A DNA stretch of 64,000 nucleotides from Candidatus Barnesiella excrementigallinarum (GTDB taxonomy: Bacteria > Bacteroidota > Bacteroidia > Bacteroidales > Barnesiellaceae): NCBI GenBank assembly GCA_019114445.1, contig DXFL01000029.1:54448-118447 (forward strand), in the 5' to 3' direction. A program made the translations under genes and the position numbers. Below are positions 29,844 to 39,357 of this stretch, one piece after another (the first letter of the stretch is position 1; every line of letters starts with the position of its first letter). The notes beneath the pieces were generated by a model. That model saw only the letters and a program-made list of their open reading frames with translations. It had not been told where the DNA came from and made no database searches.

Positions 29844-30610
29844 TTGAGTTTCGTTATATTAAAAATGGGACCTTCTTTACATACACACACATTGCCTTCG
29901 GTCGTATCTTCCACACAGCAAAGGCAAGCTCCTACGCCGCACGCCATCGTATTTTCCAACGACACTTCGCAAAACAGATCGTGCTCGCGCGCATACCGGG
30001 CAACCGCTACCATCATCGGTTTAGGGCCACACACATACAGGTTGTCGAATGGGCGGTCCAACAAGGAGTGTTGCGTGACAAAACCTTTTTCACCGAACGA
30101 ACCGTCCTCGGTAGAGATATACACTTCGCCCAATTCCTTGAAAAGATCGTATTGCAATATATCTTTATCGGAACGAAATCCCAACAAAAAGATGGGGGTA
30201 TATCCCTGTTCCTTTAAATATTGTCCCCAATAGAGCAAGGGAGCTATGCCTACACCTCCGCCAACCAACAGGATTTTAGTGTCGGTACGGTTCGGGAGTG
30301 TGAATGTATTGCCCAACGGCAACACCAAATTGAGTATATCGCCTTGTTGCAAAGCGCATAAGGTACGGGTACCTTCACCGGCAATTCGTATCAACAACCA
30401 CAGTTCGTTACGGGTATAGTCTACCCAGTGGATCGAAATCGGACGTCTCAGAAAAGTGGTTGCCGATTTGTCTACACGCGCTTCGACAAATTGTCCCGGT
30501 AACATGGGTGGTAATTTTACCTCTCCGGCAGGAGTAAGTTTCAGCAAAGCATAGCTGTCGTGTAACTTTACATTTTCGGAAACCCGAAAATCAAGGATAT
30601 ATTTTTTCAT
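29831..30610 (-). CDS. pyrK: Dihydroorotate dehydrogenase electron transfer subunit PyrK
   Basis: Iron-sulfur flavoprotein subunit that passes electrons from PyrD to NAD+. 259 residues: ferredoxin-reductase fold with [15 protein letters not shown] contact, [10 protein letters not shown] for nucleotide binding, and a C-terminal 2Fe-2S cluster motif with four cysteines in CGVGACLCC and CVCKEG. The overlap with pyrD indicates coupled translation. Confidence 0.94.
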   Translation of the reverse strand: MKKYILDFRVSENVKLHDSYALLKLTPAGEVKLPPMLPGQFVEARVDKSATTFLRRPISIHWVDYTRNELWLLIRIAGEGTRTLCALQQGDILNLVLPLGNTFTLPNRTDTKILLVGGGVGIAPLLYWGQYLKEQGYTPIFLLGFRSDKDILQYDLFKELGEVYISTEDGSFGEKGFVTQHSLLDRPFDNLYVCGPKPMMVAVARYAREHDLFCEVSLENTMACGVGACLCCVEDTTEGNVCVCKEGPIFNITKLKWQI

Positions 30611-30690
30611 AACGTAGTTTTACTTTCACAAAGATAGTGTAAACCGACAGCAGAAACAAATTATATCGAGGTTTGACTTTCCGAATATTT

Positions 30691-31245
30691 TTATTTGGTC
30701 GAGCTATCGGGCGAAAAGGTCTCAAAGGTGTTGTCCGAGTAGAAAATCATGATTTTGACCGCCTCTTTATTTTTTGAAGGGATACGGTGTGGGGCGATAA
30801 ACGGGTCGTTTATCGAGTTTGTATCCACATTATCAACAAGATTCGGTTGTTTTTGATTGCTGTTTGAGTCGTTTTCCTTCGAATATTTCAAGTCATTCGA
30901 GCCGTTGGTCGCATTTAGCTCATTCTCGTTGTCGAATAGCGACCAAGTGGAACTCGGTACAGATGATACCGGCGATTGTGATTCGGACTTTTCTTCCTTT
31001 TCGTCCGATTGTAAAAGCATGGATCCCTCGCCATACAGTAACCAGTAGATAGAAAGTGTAGGATAGGTTGTATGAATCTTCCCAATCGTAATGACGCTGA
31101 TTTTTTGATTGCGTCCGCCCAGTATCTGCGACATCGACGAGCGTTGTATGTCGGTCGCATCGGCAAATTGAGTAATGGATATTCCTAAATACTCGATAAA
31201 CTGTTTTATTCGGCTGGCAATAGCGAGTGCATTTCCTTCTTCCAT
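30691..31245 (-). CDS. XRE-type HTH regulator with long hydrophilic tail
   Basis: 184 residues. An N-terminal helix-turn-helix (about 10-65) with the pattern GISITQFADATDIQRSSMSQI fits the XRE/Cro fold, followed by YWLLYGEGSM, a motif frequent in Bacteroidetes XRE regulators. The rest is a polar, Asn/Ser-rich, probably disordered tail with no known domain. Upstream is a 710-bp AT-rich noncoding stretch with repeated TTACAnnTGTAA sites that could be its operators, some containing TAnnTTTG-like -7 cores. Downstream of it is pyrK after 80 bases. The target genes are unknown. Confidence 0.75.
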   Translation of the reverse strand: MEEGNALAIASRIKQFIEYLGISITQFADATDIQRSSMSQILGGRNQKISVITIGKIHTTYPTLSIYWLLYGEGSMLLQSDEKEEKSESQSPVSSVPSSTWSLFDNENELNATNGSNDLKYSKENDSNSNQKQPNLVDNVDTNSINDPFIAPHRIPSKNKEAVKIMIFYSDNTFETFSPDSSTK

Positions 31246-31282
31246 AGGTTACAAATGATTAAAATTAGGCCCCAAATAGCTG

Positions 31283-31294
31283 TTACAAATGTAA
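31283..31294. promoter_or_regulatory. TTACAAATGTAA dyad, operator site 1
   Basis: Sequence TTACAAATGTAA, an inverted repeat of TTACA/TGTAA with a 2-bp centre. A CAAATGTA core on this strand gives TACATTTG on the minus strand, matching the -7 consensus, so operator and promoter may coincide. Confidence 0.55.
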
Positions 31295-31318
31295 TAAATA
31301 AAATTGAATTTGTAACAA

Positions 31319-31330
31319 TACAAATGTAAT
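31319..31330. promoter_or_regulatory. TACAAATGTAAT dyad, operator site 2
   Basis: Reads ATACAAATGTAAT over 31318-31330, differing from site 1 by one base; also overlaps a minus-strand TACATTTG -7 match. 36 bp from site 1. Confidence 0.5.
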
Positions 31331-31339
31331 TTCGAGACA

Positions 31340-31351
31340 TTACATTTGTAA
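31340..31351. promoter_or_regulatory. TTACATTTGTAA dyad, operator site 3
   Basis: TTACATTTGTAA, 21 bp from site 2 (two helical turns). Additional half sites flank it: ATTTGTAAC at 31308-31316 and GTTACAAATGATT next to the start codon at 31248-31260. Confidence 0.55.
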
Positions 31352-31611
31352 TATTTAAAAGTCGAATTTCATGTATTACATAGTACAATAGCTGAACATT
31401 CTTTAATTATAGCTAAACATACTCTTTATATATTTATTGATATATTGCTAATATATAGACGATTAAAATGTAAAAATATTTCGTTTTAATTAGAAAATCC
31501 ATTGACAGTCCTTTGGAATCGTAAAAATATGCTTTAATAAATCGTTATAATATATTGATTATAAACATTTTTATGCTTATAAAAATAGGAATAACCTATA
31601 ATTATAACACG

Positions 31612-31712
31612 TTACATTTGTGTAGGTTGCAATTGTGATACCCTACTCTATTTTGTCAAATTATTGATCAATTTGTATCTGTTACAATTGTAAATAAGTG
31701 CTCATTTGTAAT
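31612..31712. promoter_or_regulatory. Distal cluster of TTACA/TGTAA sites
   Basis: Contains TTACATTTGTGTA (31612), a degenerate TTGCAATTGTGA (about 31627), the perfect TTACAATTGTAA (31682-31693) and half site ATTTGTAAT (31704-31712). It lies about 260 bp from the proximal cluster and 250 bp before the uvrA stop. Confidence 0.5.
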
Positions 31713-31890
31713 CATTCCCCATTTTTATCGAATTGTTTTAGCTAAACTACTTCATATTCCCTTTTTTGTGTGCAACGGTAAATCCCCAAGAAAATATGCT
31801 AAGGATTTTACGTTAAAATCCCCTATTTTTTAATTTATATATCTTAGATCCAACTATTTACATTTATAAACAAGCATACGGATTATAACA

Positions 31891-31927
31891 GGAAAGAGAA
31901 ACAATTCGATAAATTGCCTCTCTTTCC
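31891..31927 (-). terminator. Hairpin after uvrA
   Basis: GGAAAGAG / CTCTTTCC with an extended, partly mismatched stem, 28 bases downstream of the uvrA stop on the minus strand. Weak T tract. Confidence 0.5.
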
Positions 31928-31955
31928 CATAAATTTTATTCTGATGAAAAGGAAT

Positions 31956-34775
31956 TTAGCTTTTTAGTTCCTCTTTCAGATACTGTGCGGTAAAAGTATT
32001 CTGTTTGCAAATCTCCTCAGGGGTTCCGGTAGCCAAGATAGTACCACCGTTTCTACCCCCTTCGGGTCCCATATCGATGATATAGTCGGCACATTTGATT
32101 ATATCCAAGTTGTGTTCGATAACAATTACGGTATTTCCTTTGTCGACTAACCGGTTCAATACCGAAAGCAATACCCGTATATCTTCGAAATGCAATCCGG
32201 TAGTCGGTTCGTCGAGGATATAAAGCGTTTTTCCGGTATCTCTTTTGGATAATTCGGCGGCCAGTTTTACCCGTTGGCTTTCGCCTCCCGACAAAGTCGT
32301 TGAGGGTTGTCCCAGTTTTATATAGCCCAGTCCTACGTCTTGCAGTACCTTGATTTTGGAGATAATCGCCGGAATATTTTCGAAAAACTCCACGGCTTGG
32401 TTGATGGTCATATCCAACACGTCGGCAATAGATTTACCCTTGAACCGAACCTCCAACGTTTCCCGATTGTAGCGTTTTCCATGACAAGCCTCACAAGGGA
32501 CAAGTACGTCGGGGAGAAAATTCATTTCGATGGTTTTATAACCATTTCCGCCGCATACTTCACAACGTCCGCCCGAAATATTGAAGGAGAATCGCCCCGG
32601 TTTATATCCGCGAATTTTGGCTTCGGGCAACTCGACGAACACATTGCGTATATCGGCGAAAACGCCGGTGTAGGTTGCCGGATTCGATCGAGGAGTCCGT
32701 CCCAATGGCGATTGGTCGACAGTGACAATCTTGTCGATATATTCCAACCCTTCTATTGACTTGTAGGGTAAAGGCTCTTGCAGGGAACGATAAAATTTTT
32801 GGCTGATGATGGGTTGTAAAGTCCCGTTTATCAAGCTCGATTTCCCGCTTCCCGAAACCCCTGTAATGCAGATAAATTTTCCCAAAGGAAATTCTGCCGT
32901 CACATTTTTGAGGTTATTTCCGGTTGCCCCCGACAAAACAATCTTTTTGCCGTTACCCGGACGTCGGTTTGGCGAAAATTCTATTTTTCGAGTACCGGTA
33001 AGATATTGGGCCGTCAGCGTATCGGTTTTCAACATTTCGGCCGGTGTCCCGGTAAAAACGACATTGCCGCCCAGCCGTCCGGCACGAGGTCCCAAGTCTA
33101 CCACATAATCCGATTCGAGCATCATCTCCTTGTCGTGTTCCACGACAATTACCGAGTTGCCCATATCCCTTAAATCTTTCAGCGAACGAATAAGCCGTGT
33201 ATTGTCCCGTTGATGAAGGCCGATACTGGGCTCATCGAGAATATAGAGGACGTTGACAAGTTGGGAGCCTATTTGCGTAGCCAGCCTTATGCGTTGACTT
33301 TCGCCGCCCGACAAGGTGGCAGAGGCTCGGTTAAGGCATAAATAATCGAGCCCGACATCGACCAAGAAGTGGAGCCGGCTGCGAATCTCTTTCAATATTT
33401 CGACGGCAATTTGCCGCTGTTGCGGCGACAAATCGTCTTCTACATGGTTTACCCATTCGTAAAGCTCCGAAATATCCATATTGGCCAAGTCGGCGATGTT
33501 CTTACCGGCAATCCGGTAGTGCAAAGCTTCCCGATTGAGCCGATGGCCTTCGCAATGAGGGCATACGGTAGTTGTTACAAACTGTCCCGCCCACTTTTGC
33601 GCCTGCGACGGTGCATCGCTTTGTTGCTGTATTTCGATGTACTTTATCAATCCGTCGAACGAGAGGAAATAATTGGACGAGCCTAACGATTCGTTTTTGA
33701 TTTGCAGCCGTTCTTCGGTACCGTTCAGGATATCGTCGAGAGCCTCCTCCGACAAATCTTTGATCGGGGTCTTCAAACTATCGCCATATTTTTCGCAAAT
33801 GGCGGCAATTTGCCAAAATATCAAGGAGTTTTTATATTTCCCGAGAGGTGCGATACCCCCTTCGTATATCGATTTCTCGTCGTTGGGAATAATCTTAGCC
33901 CGGTCGATGATATTTACATATCCCAATCCTTTACATTTTGGGCAGGCGCCTTGTGGCGAATTGAACGAAAAGTTATGCGGGGCAGGTTCGCTATACGATA
34001 AGCCCGTTTTGGGGTCCATCAGCGTTCGGCTGTAATGTCTCAGCTCCTGAGTTTCGGCATCGAGAATCATCAGTTGTCCGTCGCCCTGTTTCATTGCCAT
34101 CTTCACACTTTCGTGCAATCGCCGTTCGTCGTCCTTGTCGACCACCAGTTTATCGACCACCAGCTCGATGCTGTGGTTCCGATAACGGTCGAGCTTCATT
34201 CCGTGGGTTATCTCGCGCAGTTCTCCGTCGATTCTAACCGTGAGATACCCTTTTTTACGCACTTGTTCGAACAGCTCTTTGTAATGCCCCTTACGGTTGC
34301 GCACCAAAGGAGCGAGGATATAGGTTTTCCGGCCTTGATATAGCTCTAATATTAACGAGATGATTTTCTCTTCGGTATAGCGCACCATCTTTTCTCCCGA
34401 CAAATAGGAGTATGCCTCTCCCGCCCTTGCGAACAACAGCCGCAGGAAATCGAAAATTTCGGTTGTCGTTCCTACTGTCGAACGGGGATTTTTATTGGTC
34501 GTTTTTTGTTCGATGGAGATAACCGGGCTCAAACCGGTTATTTTGTCCACGTCGGGGCGTTCCATACCGCCAAGCATATTACGGGCATAAGCCGAAAAGG
34601 TTTCGATATAGCGGCGTTGCCCTTCGGCAAAAATCGTGTCGAACGCCAACGACGATTTGCCGCTGCCGCTCAACCCGGTGATAACGGTAAGGCTGTCGCG
34701 TGGAATGGTAACATCTATATTTTTGAGGTTATGGACACGCGCTCCATATATTTCTATTTGCTCTTCTGCATTCAT
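31956..34775 (-). CDS. uvrA: Excinuclease ABC subunit A (UvrA)
   Basis: DNA-damage recognition ATPase of nucleotide excision repair. 939 residues from the ATG at 34775, which overlaps the upstream stop as ATGA; an in-frame GTG at 34793 is less likely. Two ABC ATPase units: GLSGSGKSS and GVSGSGKSS Walker [13 protein letters not shown] and [12 protein letters not shown] signatures. Zinc-type pairs: the C-terminal CEVC...CEAC module is intact, and CPHC is present, but the first module retains only CPKC; the usual preceding CxxC appears as MDPKTG, so its zinc site looks incomplete. Last gene of an apparent three-gene operon. Confidence 0.95.
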   Translation of the reverse strand: MNAEEQIEIYGARVHNLKNIDVTIPRDSLTVITGLSGSGKSSLAFDTIFAEGQRRYIETFSAYARNMLGGMERPDVDKITGLSPVISIEQKTTNKNPRSTVGTTTEIFDFLRLLFARAGEAYSYLSGEKMVRYTEEKIISLILELYQGRKTYILAPLVRNRKGHYKELFEQVRKKGYLTVRIDGELREITHGMKLDRYRNHSIELVVDKLVVDKDDERRLHESVKMAMKQGDGQLMILDAETQELRHYSRTLMDPKTGLSYSEPAPHNFSFNSPQGACPKCKGLGYVNIIDRAKIIPNDEKSIYEGGIAPLGKYKNSLIFWQIAAICEKYGDSLKTPIKDLSEEALDDILNGTEERLQIKNESLGSSNYFLSFDGLIKYIEIQQQSDAPSQAQKWAGQFVTTTVCPHCEGHRLNREALHYRIAGKNIADLANMDISELYEWVNHVEDDLSPQQRQIAVEILKEIRSRLHFLVDVGLDYLCLNRASATLSGGESQRIRLATQIGSQLVNVLYILDEPSIGLHQRDNTRLIRSLKDLRDMGNSVIVVEHDKEMMLESDYVVDLGPRAGRLGGNVVFTGTPAEMLKTDTLTAQYLTGTRKIEFSPNRRPGNGKKIVLSGATGNNLKNVTAEFPLGKFICITGVSGSGKSSLINGTLQPIISQKFYRSLQEPLPYKSIEGLEYIDKIVTVDQSPLGRTPRSNPATYTGVFADIRNVFVELPEAKIRGYKPGRFSFNISGGRCEVCGGNGYKTIEMNFLPDVLVPCEACHGKRYNRETLEVRFKGKSIADVLDMTINQAVEFFENIPAIISKIKVLQDVGLGYIKLGQPSTTLSGGESQRVKLAAELSKRDTGKTLYILDEPTTGLHFEDIRVLLSVLNRLVDKGNTVIVIEHNLDIIKCADYIIDMGPEGGRNGGTILATGTPEEICKQNTFTAQYLKEELKS

Positions 34776-35725
34776 TTCTTGTCGATTACCCACTCCTTCC
34801 GGTAAGCAGTGAACTTACGTTTTGTGTAATACAAATCGTTTTTGCGAGGTATTTTTATATAATAGACTTTTCTCGATTTATCGGGCATGGTACGCGACCG
34901 CAGCCAGGGATTGGCTTCTTTCAGTTGTGCATAGGAAATACCTTGCGATTGGGCGAATTGGGCCAAATCGGTAATTGTGGTATCTACCTTGATTAAAGTA
35001 TATTCGATGGGTTGATACAGTTGTTTGGTTTTCAGTTTGTATCCATACTTTGCAGGCGACGAGAATATCTCCTTCATGGCCAAAATACGGAATACATAGC
35101 GCGATGTCTCTTCGTTCAGCCATAAATCGAAAGTGTGGTCGGCTATTTGTTTCTCCAATTCGGTGGATATACGCCCCATTCCGGCATTGTACGAGGCTGC
35201 CACCGTAGCCCAGTTGCCATATTTTTTATAAGCGTCTTTCAAGTATCGGCAGGCCGCCCGGGTCGCTTTTTCTACATGATAACGCTCGTCTATATCGTCG
35301 TTCACTTCCAGTCCGTATTCTCGTCCTGTACGAGCCATGATTTGCCAGAGGCCTACGGCTTTTGCCGGGGAAACAGCTCTTGGATTCAATGTACTCTCTA
35401 TCACGGCCATATATAAAAAGTCGACGGGTATCCCCTCTTCCTTCAAAATGGGTTCCAATATAGGAAAGTAGCGGTTTGCCCGTTTTAGGGCCAGCGAAGT
35501 GGAGGAGTGCATATAACACAACGTGGTCAACTCGCGGTCGAAACGCTCGTACAGATCCAGCCGATCCAAATTTACAAGTTCATTGGCAAATTTTATTTGT
35601 AATGGAAATTCGGGAATAATTATATCGGAAAACTCACTATATGTGTTGCTCCCGCTCTGTCCCAAAAGTGCCGGAAGTCCAACCAACACACTCACAATAA
35701 CTATACAAAACTTTCTCAATCCCAT
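34772..35725 (-). CDS. Periplasmic lytic transglycosylase (SLT domain)
   Basis: Cleaves peptidoglycan glycan strands. 317 residues: signal peptide (1-22), then the SLT domain, with catalytic Glu110 in [21 protein letters not shown] split into short pieces, the GLWQIM and [10 protein letters not shown] motifs, and a C-terminal LysM-like segment (about 245-300, [20 protein letters not shown]). Resembles MltD. Start codon follows the T9SS gene stop after 16 bases and its stop overlaps uvrA, so all three are probably one transcript. Confidence 0.88.
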   Translation of the reverse strand: MGLRKFCIVIVSVLVGLPALLGQSGSNTYSEFSDIIIPEFPLQIKFANELVNLDRLDLYERFDRELTTLCYMHSSTSLALKRANRYFPILEPILKEEGIPVDFLYMAVIESTLNPRAVSPAKAVGLWQIMARTGREYGLEVNDDIDERYHVEKATRAACRYLKDAYKKYGNWATVAASYNAGMGRISTELEKQIADHTFDLWLNEETSRYVFRILAMKEIFSSPAKYGYKLKTKQLYQPIEYTLIKVDTTITDLAQFAQSQGISYAQLKEANPWLRSRTMPDKSRKVYYIKIPRKNDLYYTKRKFTAYRKEWVIDKK

Positions 35726-35741
35726 TTAATTATAATATTGT

Positions 35742-37058
35742 TTAATCTTTTCCGCGGAGTATGTTGATATTCCCCTTCAATTTTATTTTTTGGTTGTTCG
35801 AGCCTTTGGCTTCTATGACATAATAATAAACACCCGGGTCGACATATTTGCCGCGGTATTTACCGTCCCAACCCTCTTCGGGGTTGTCGAAATAAAATAT
35901 CTGTACGCCCCATTTGTTGAAAATCCAGCATTTGAAACTTACAATCGATTTGTAAGCCACCTTCCATTCGTCGTTTATTCCGGGGCTTGTTCCCGGCGAA
36001 AAGGCGTTGGGCGCTTCCAGCCGGGGTTCCCCTATATTTACGGTGAAGGTCGTGCTGTATGCCTGACACTCGGCGGTGCTGTTGCTTCCGACCAAACGGA
36101 CGTAAGTGATGCCTTCGTCTCGGAAGGTATAACGCAAAATTTCGTCGTTATAGCGGGCTATGGTATTCGAGAAGTCTTCTTTGTCCGAGAACTCCCACTC
36201 GATATGGGTGACGGCGTCGGTCTTATATGCTTGGAATTCTATCTCGGCAGGAGCCGAACCTCCTAAATAATCCGAAGGTTGACGGTCGTCCTCGTTGAGC
36301 GCATCTTCCCGGTAGGTTTGTTCCGCTATGGCGGTAACTGCTATGGCGGTGGTTATATATTCGTCGCTCGAAACCGTTTGAGCCATACCCCACCCATTCA
36401 GAATTTGGTCGCCGGTGATGGTAAAATCGGTATTACACAACGGAGCCTGTACTTGAACAGATGAAGAGAAATCGTGAACAGTCTCCGATTGAGGTGTTTG
36501 TATGTACGAGAGAGAGGTCTCGTCCCATACAAGGGTCATGTAATTGATAGTCAATTCGCGTTGTAGCACTTTGGGTGCGCCGTTTATCGAATAGTAGTTC
36601 AACTTCTCCCCTTTCCCGTCTAACAGCAGAGTGGTGAATTCGCATTGTCCCGAATCGTTCGAAACCGAGATGGCATTTAGCTCCAAAGGAGCCTGAGCAT
36701 AATTGATTACCCATAGATAGTATTTCGTACCACTCTGTTCGATAATGTATCCGCAATCGGCTTCTGTGAGCGGGAGTGTCGATGTCGATCCGTTTTGAGC
36801 CGCTCCGGTTACCGATGTCGGTGAAGCAGCTCCCGAAGGGCCGAATTTGCTCCACAAAACAGGCGAATCGCTTGTGCCGGAAAATTCGATTACCGCATTA
36901 TCCAGCGAATATATTACAAACACCCCTCCTGTTAAGCCGGTACTTGCGTCGGGGGTATATCCGTACGCCGGATACCCTCCGCCCGATACCGTAATTTGCT
37001 GGGCGTACAGATTGCCAAGAGTAATTATACATACGAAAAGCAACAGTTTCCTGCACAT
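35742..37058 (-). CDS. T9SS-exported protein with type-B (gliding-motility) C-terminal domain
   Basis: 438 residues with an N-terminal signal peptide (ending near AQQ). The last roughly 85 residues match the type-B T9SS sorting domain: PNAFSP near 352, then WxIFNKWGVQIF, WDGKYRGKYVDPGVYYYVI. Before it is a probable PKD-like region (about 250-345). The N-terminal half is unrecognised, Ser/Thr/Asn-rich. Exported via T9SS to the outside of the outer membrane and probably retained there. First gene of a string with a transglycosylase and uvrA, from a promoter at 37085-37092. Confidence 0.85.
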   Translation of the reverse strand: MCRKLLLFVCIITLGNLYAQQITVSGGGYPAYGYTPDASTGLTGGVFVIYSLDNAVIEFSGTSDSPVLWSKFGPSGAASPTSVTGAAQNGSTSTLPLTEADCGYIIEQSGTKYYLWVINYAQAPLELNAISVSNDSGQCEFTTLLLDGKGEKLNYYSINGAPKVLQRELTINYMTLVWDETSLSYIQTPQSETVHDFSSSVQVQAPLCNTDFTITGDQILNGWGMAQTVSSDEYITTAIAVTAIAEQTYREDALNEDDRQPSDYLGGSAPAEIEFQAYKTDAVTHIEWEFSDKEDFSNTIARYNDEILRYTFRDEGITYVRLVGSNSTAECQAYSTTFTVNIGEPRLEAPNAFSPGTSPGINDEWKVAYKSIVSFKCWIFNKWGVQIFYFDNPEEGWDGKYRGKYVDPGVYYYVIEAKGSNNQKIKLKGNINILRGKD

Positions 37059-37084
37059 AGTCTATTTGAATAACAAATGAATGA

Positions 37085-37092
37085 CAAAGTTA
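37085..37092 (-). promoter_or_regulatory. Putative -7 for T9SS cargo operon
   Basis: The minus strand reads TAACTTTG, about 27 bases before the ATG at 37058. No clear -33. Confidence 0.45.
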
Positions 37093-37218
37093 CAACTTTT
37101 CGCTTAATCGCATTTGTATCTTAAAATTAAAAATTCCCAATATTCCCGTTTCGGCAGGAATAAAGGTGCAAACTTCTGTGAAATAGAATTTGGGCTTGCA
37201 ACTGACAATATTTTTATA

Positions 37219-37226
37219 TACTTTTG
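37219..37226 (+). promoter_or_regulatory. Putative -7 for LysM/PorT-like genes
   Basis: TACTTTTG matches TAnnTTTG; a TTG 20 bp upstream (37196-37198) serves as -33. Drives the LysM gene at 37276. Confidence 0.55.
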
Positions 37227-37275
37227 TTTCTTGTATGTATAGAAAATTTAAGCACACAAGATAACGATTACAAAT

Positions 37276-39351
37276 ATGAAACATATTCGCTTGTCGATCG
37301 CTTTATTCCTTTGCTTCTCCGCTGTTTTCTTGTTGTCGGCTCAAACCGAGAACCTGCAAACCAAAGTTATAGACGGGAAGGAATTTTATATTTACAAGGT
37401 AAAACCTTCGGAAGGATTTTATTCGTTGAGCCAAAAATTCGGCATTTCGCAGGAAGAGGTTATTCGTTATAATCCGGCAGCCAAAAACGGATTAAAACGA
37501 GGGCAGCTTCTTATGATCCCGACCAACAAAACTTCGCAAGGTTCCGATTCGGGAATAGAAAGTACTTTTGAACATACCATCGTACGGGGCGAATCGTTGT
37601 ATTCGATTTCCAAAACGTATAAAGTTCCCATTCAAAGCATTATCGACCTGAATCCCGGCTCGGAGCGGGGCATCAAGGCCGGAGCGACATTGAAGATTCC
37701 GCAACGTTATCAAAAGAAAGAGCGTCCACAAACAGCTCAGGCCAAAACTCAACCGGCCCAAACGCCGCAACCTCAAACCCCGGCTGCACCTGAATCGGGC
37801 GACAAGACTGCCCCGAAAACCGTAGCCTCCACATCGTCCGAAGAGAACAGCAGCGAATATGTGTATCATACTATCGGAGAAGGCGAAACATTGTTTTCTA
37901 TTTCCAAACGATACGATATAGACATAGAGACTATCTTGAAACTCAACCCGGGAATTTCGCCTACCAAGATGAAAAAAGGCTCGGTAATAAGACTTACTCC
38001 CGACACCAAAGAATCGACGGTAACAGTTGAGGCAAACCAATTGTATACTCAATATAAAGTACGCAAGAAAGAGACTTTGTATAGTATTTCGAAAAAATTT
38101 GGAACGACTGTCGAAGAGATAAAAAAATGCAATCCCAATGTAAAACAAATTAAACAAGACGATATAATAAACATTCCGGCCGGCATAGAATACAATACGG
38201 TCACGGCCGAGAATCCTATTACCAGTGCCGAAATCAACAACATATACAACAAACTGTATAAGAGCGACAAAAAAGGTGTGATCAACGTTGCGGTGATGCT
38301 CCCGTTTATGTTGAATCAGGTGCATCCCGATACGAAGGCGAGCCTTTATACCGAGTATTATCAAGGATTTCTCATGGCGGTAGACAGCCTTAAACGTCAA
38401 GGTGCCTCTATCAATGTATATGCTTATGATACGGAAGATTCCGATGCCACAGTCCAATCTATTCTTTCTGCCCCGCAAATGAAAGAGATGGATTTGATTA
38501 TTGCCCCCGAAAACGATAATCACATAAAATTGATTGCCGATTTCGGCGTAGCTAACAACATCAATGTGGTCAATACATTCTCTCTTAAAAACGAGGAAGT
38601 ATCGCTCAATGCGAAGATTTTCCAAACGAATATCCCCCACTCTTATTTGTATGCCGAAGCTACCGACCGGTTTATCCGTTATTTGGGCAATCGCAAGATT
38701 GTATTTTTGGCCCATACACCTGAGTTGACCGATAAGAAAGATTTTGTCGATGAGTTGAAAGCGGAGTTGAACCGGGCAGGAATTTCTTATCAGGAGATAA
38801 AATTCGGTAACGATTTGAATTTGCTGAATAAGGATTCTTTGTTGACGGGCGAAGGCGGTATTGTTTTCGTTCCTACGTCGGCGCACAAAAAAGTCCTGTC
38901 GGTGATTATTCCCGCTATCGAGGCCTTGAAAGAAAACCAAGCCGATTTAGATGTCGCTCTTTTCGGATATCCCGACTGGCTGACACAGGTTTCGGAGCAT
39001 TTGAACGAGTTTTATAAATTGAATACCTATTTGTATTCGCGTTTCTACGCCAATCCGTTCGAAGAGAGCACGAAGTCTTTCCACAAACGGTTTCTCTATT
39101 GGTACAACAAGGATATGATAAATGCAAGTCCGCAATATGCACTGTTGGGTTTCGATACGGGAATCTATTTCCTTTCGGCCATTCGGGAGCAAGGAAAGAA
39201 TTTTGCACTGCAAGAGATGAAGCCCTCGACCGATCGCATACAGACCGATTTCTCATTCCAACGAATAAACAATTGGAGCGGATTTATTAATAAATCGTTC
39301 TATTTCATCAACTTTACGCCCGATTTCACGATTCGGAAAATTAGAGAATAA
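37276..39351 (+). CDS. Secreted LysM (x4) protein with periplasmic-binding fold
   Basis: 691 residues: signal peptide (about 1-23), LysM 1 (37-82), LysM 2 (89-132), Pro/Gln/Ala-rich linker (133-190), LysM 3 (197-241), LysM 4 (258-301), then a region from about 345 to the end with a type I periplasmic-binding fold look (VNVAVMLPFM... start, SILSAPQMKEMDLIIAPEND). It may attach to peptidoglycan and bind a ligand, but no ligand is evident; type I folds also appear without transport roles. It is followed by a PorT-like barrel six bases later, so the pair is co-expressed. Confidence 0.8.
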   Translation: MKHIRLSIALFLCFSAVFLLSAQTENLQTKVIDGKEFYIYKVKPSEGFYSLSQKFGISQEEVIRYNPAAKNGLKRGQLLMIPTNKTSQGSDSGIESTFEHTIVRGESLYSISKTYKVPIQSIIDLNPGSERGIKAGATLKIPQRYQKKERPQTAQAKTQPAQTPQPQTPAAPESGDKTAPKTVASTSSEENSSEYVYHTIGEGETLFSISKRYDIDIETILKLNPGISPTKMKKGSVIRLTPDTKESTVTVEANQLYTQYKVRKKETLYSISKKFGTTVEEIKKCNPNVKQIKQDDIINIPAGIEYNTVTAENPITSAEINNIYNKLYKSDKKGVINVAVMLPFMLNQVHPDTKASLYTEYYQGFLMAVDSLKRQGASINVYAYDTEDSDATVQSILSAPQMKEMDLIIAPENDNHIKLIADFGVANNINVVNTFSLKNEEVSLNAKIFQTNIPHSYLYAEATDRFIRYLGNRKIVFLAHTPELTDKKDFVDELKAELNRAGISYQEIKFGNDLNLLNKDSLLTGEGGIVFVPTSAHKKVLSVIIPAIEALKENQADLDVALFGYPDWLTQVSEHLNEFYKLNTYLYSRFYANPFEESTKSFHKRFLYWYNKDMINASPQYALLGFDTGIYFLSAIREQGKNFALQEMKPSTDRIQTDFSFQRINNWSGFINKSFYFINFTPDFTIRKIRE

Positions 39352-39357
39352 TCTCCC

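Larger units (their letters stand above)
31246..31955. other. 710-bp AT-rich noncoding region with operator-like repeats
   Basis: Very AT-rich interval between the XRE regulator and uvrA; no ORF is credible. It contains two clusters of TTACAnnTGTAA dyads (31283-31351 and 31612-31712), three copies of a TAGCTRAAC element (31389, 31410, 31739), and a hairpin at its uvrA end. A 60-codon open frame at 31206-31388 only spans the repeats and is not called. Confidence 0.65.

Noticed and set aside
31206..31388. 60-codon frame over the XRE operator region
   Set aside because: It consists of the repeated operator motifs and AT-rich DNA, and overlaps the XRE start.
37492..38940. 482-codon open frame antisense to the LysM gene
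   Set aside because: Runs opposite the LysM coding region, with no recognisable domains; explained by codon use on the other strand.
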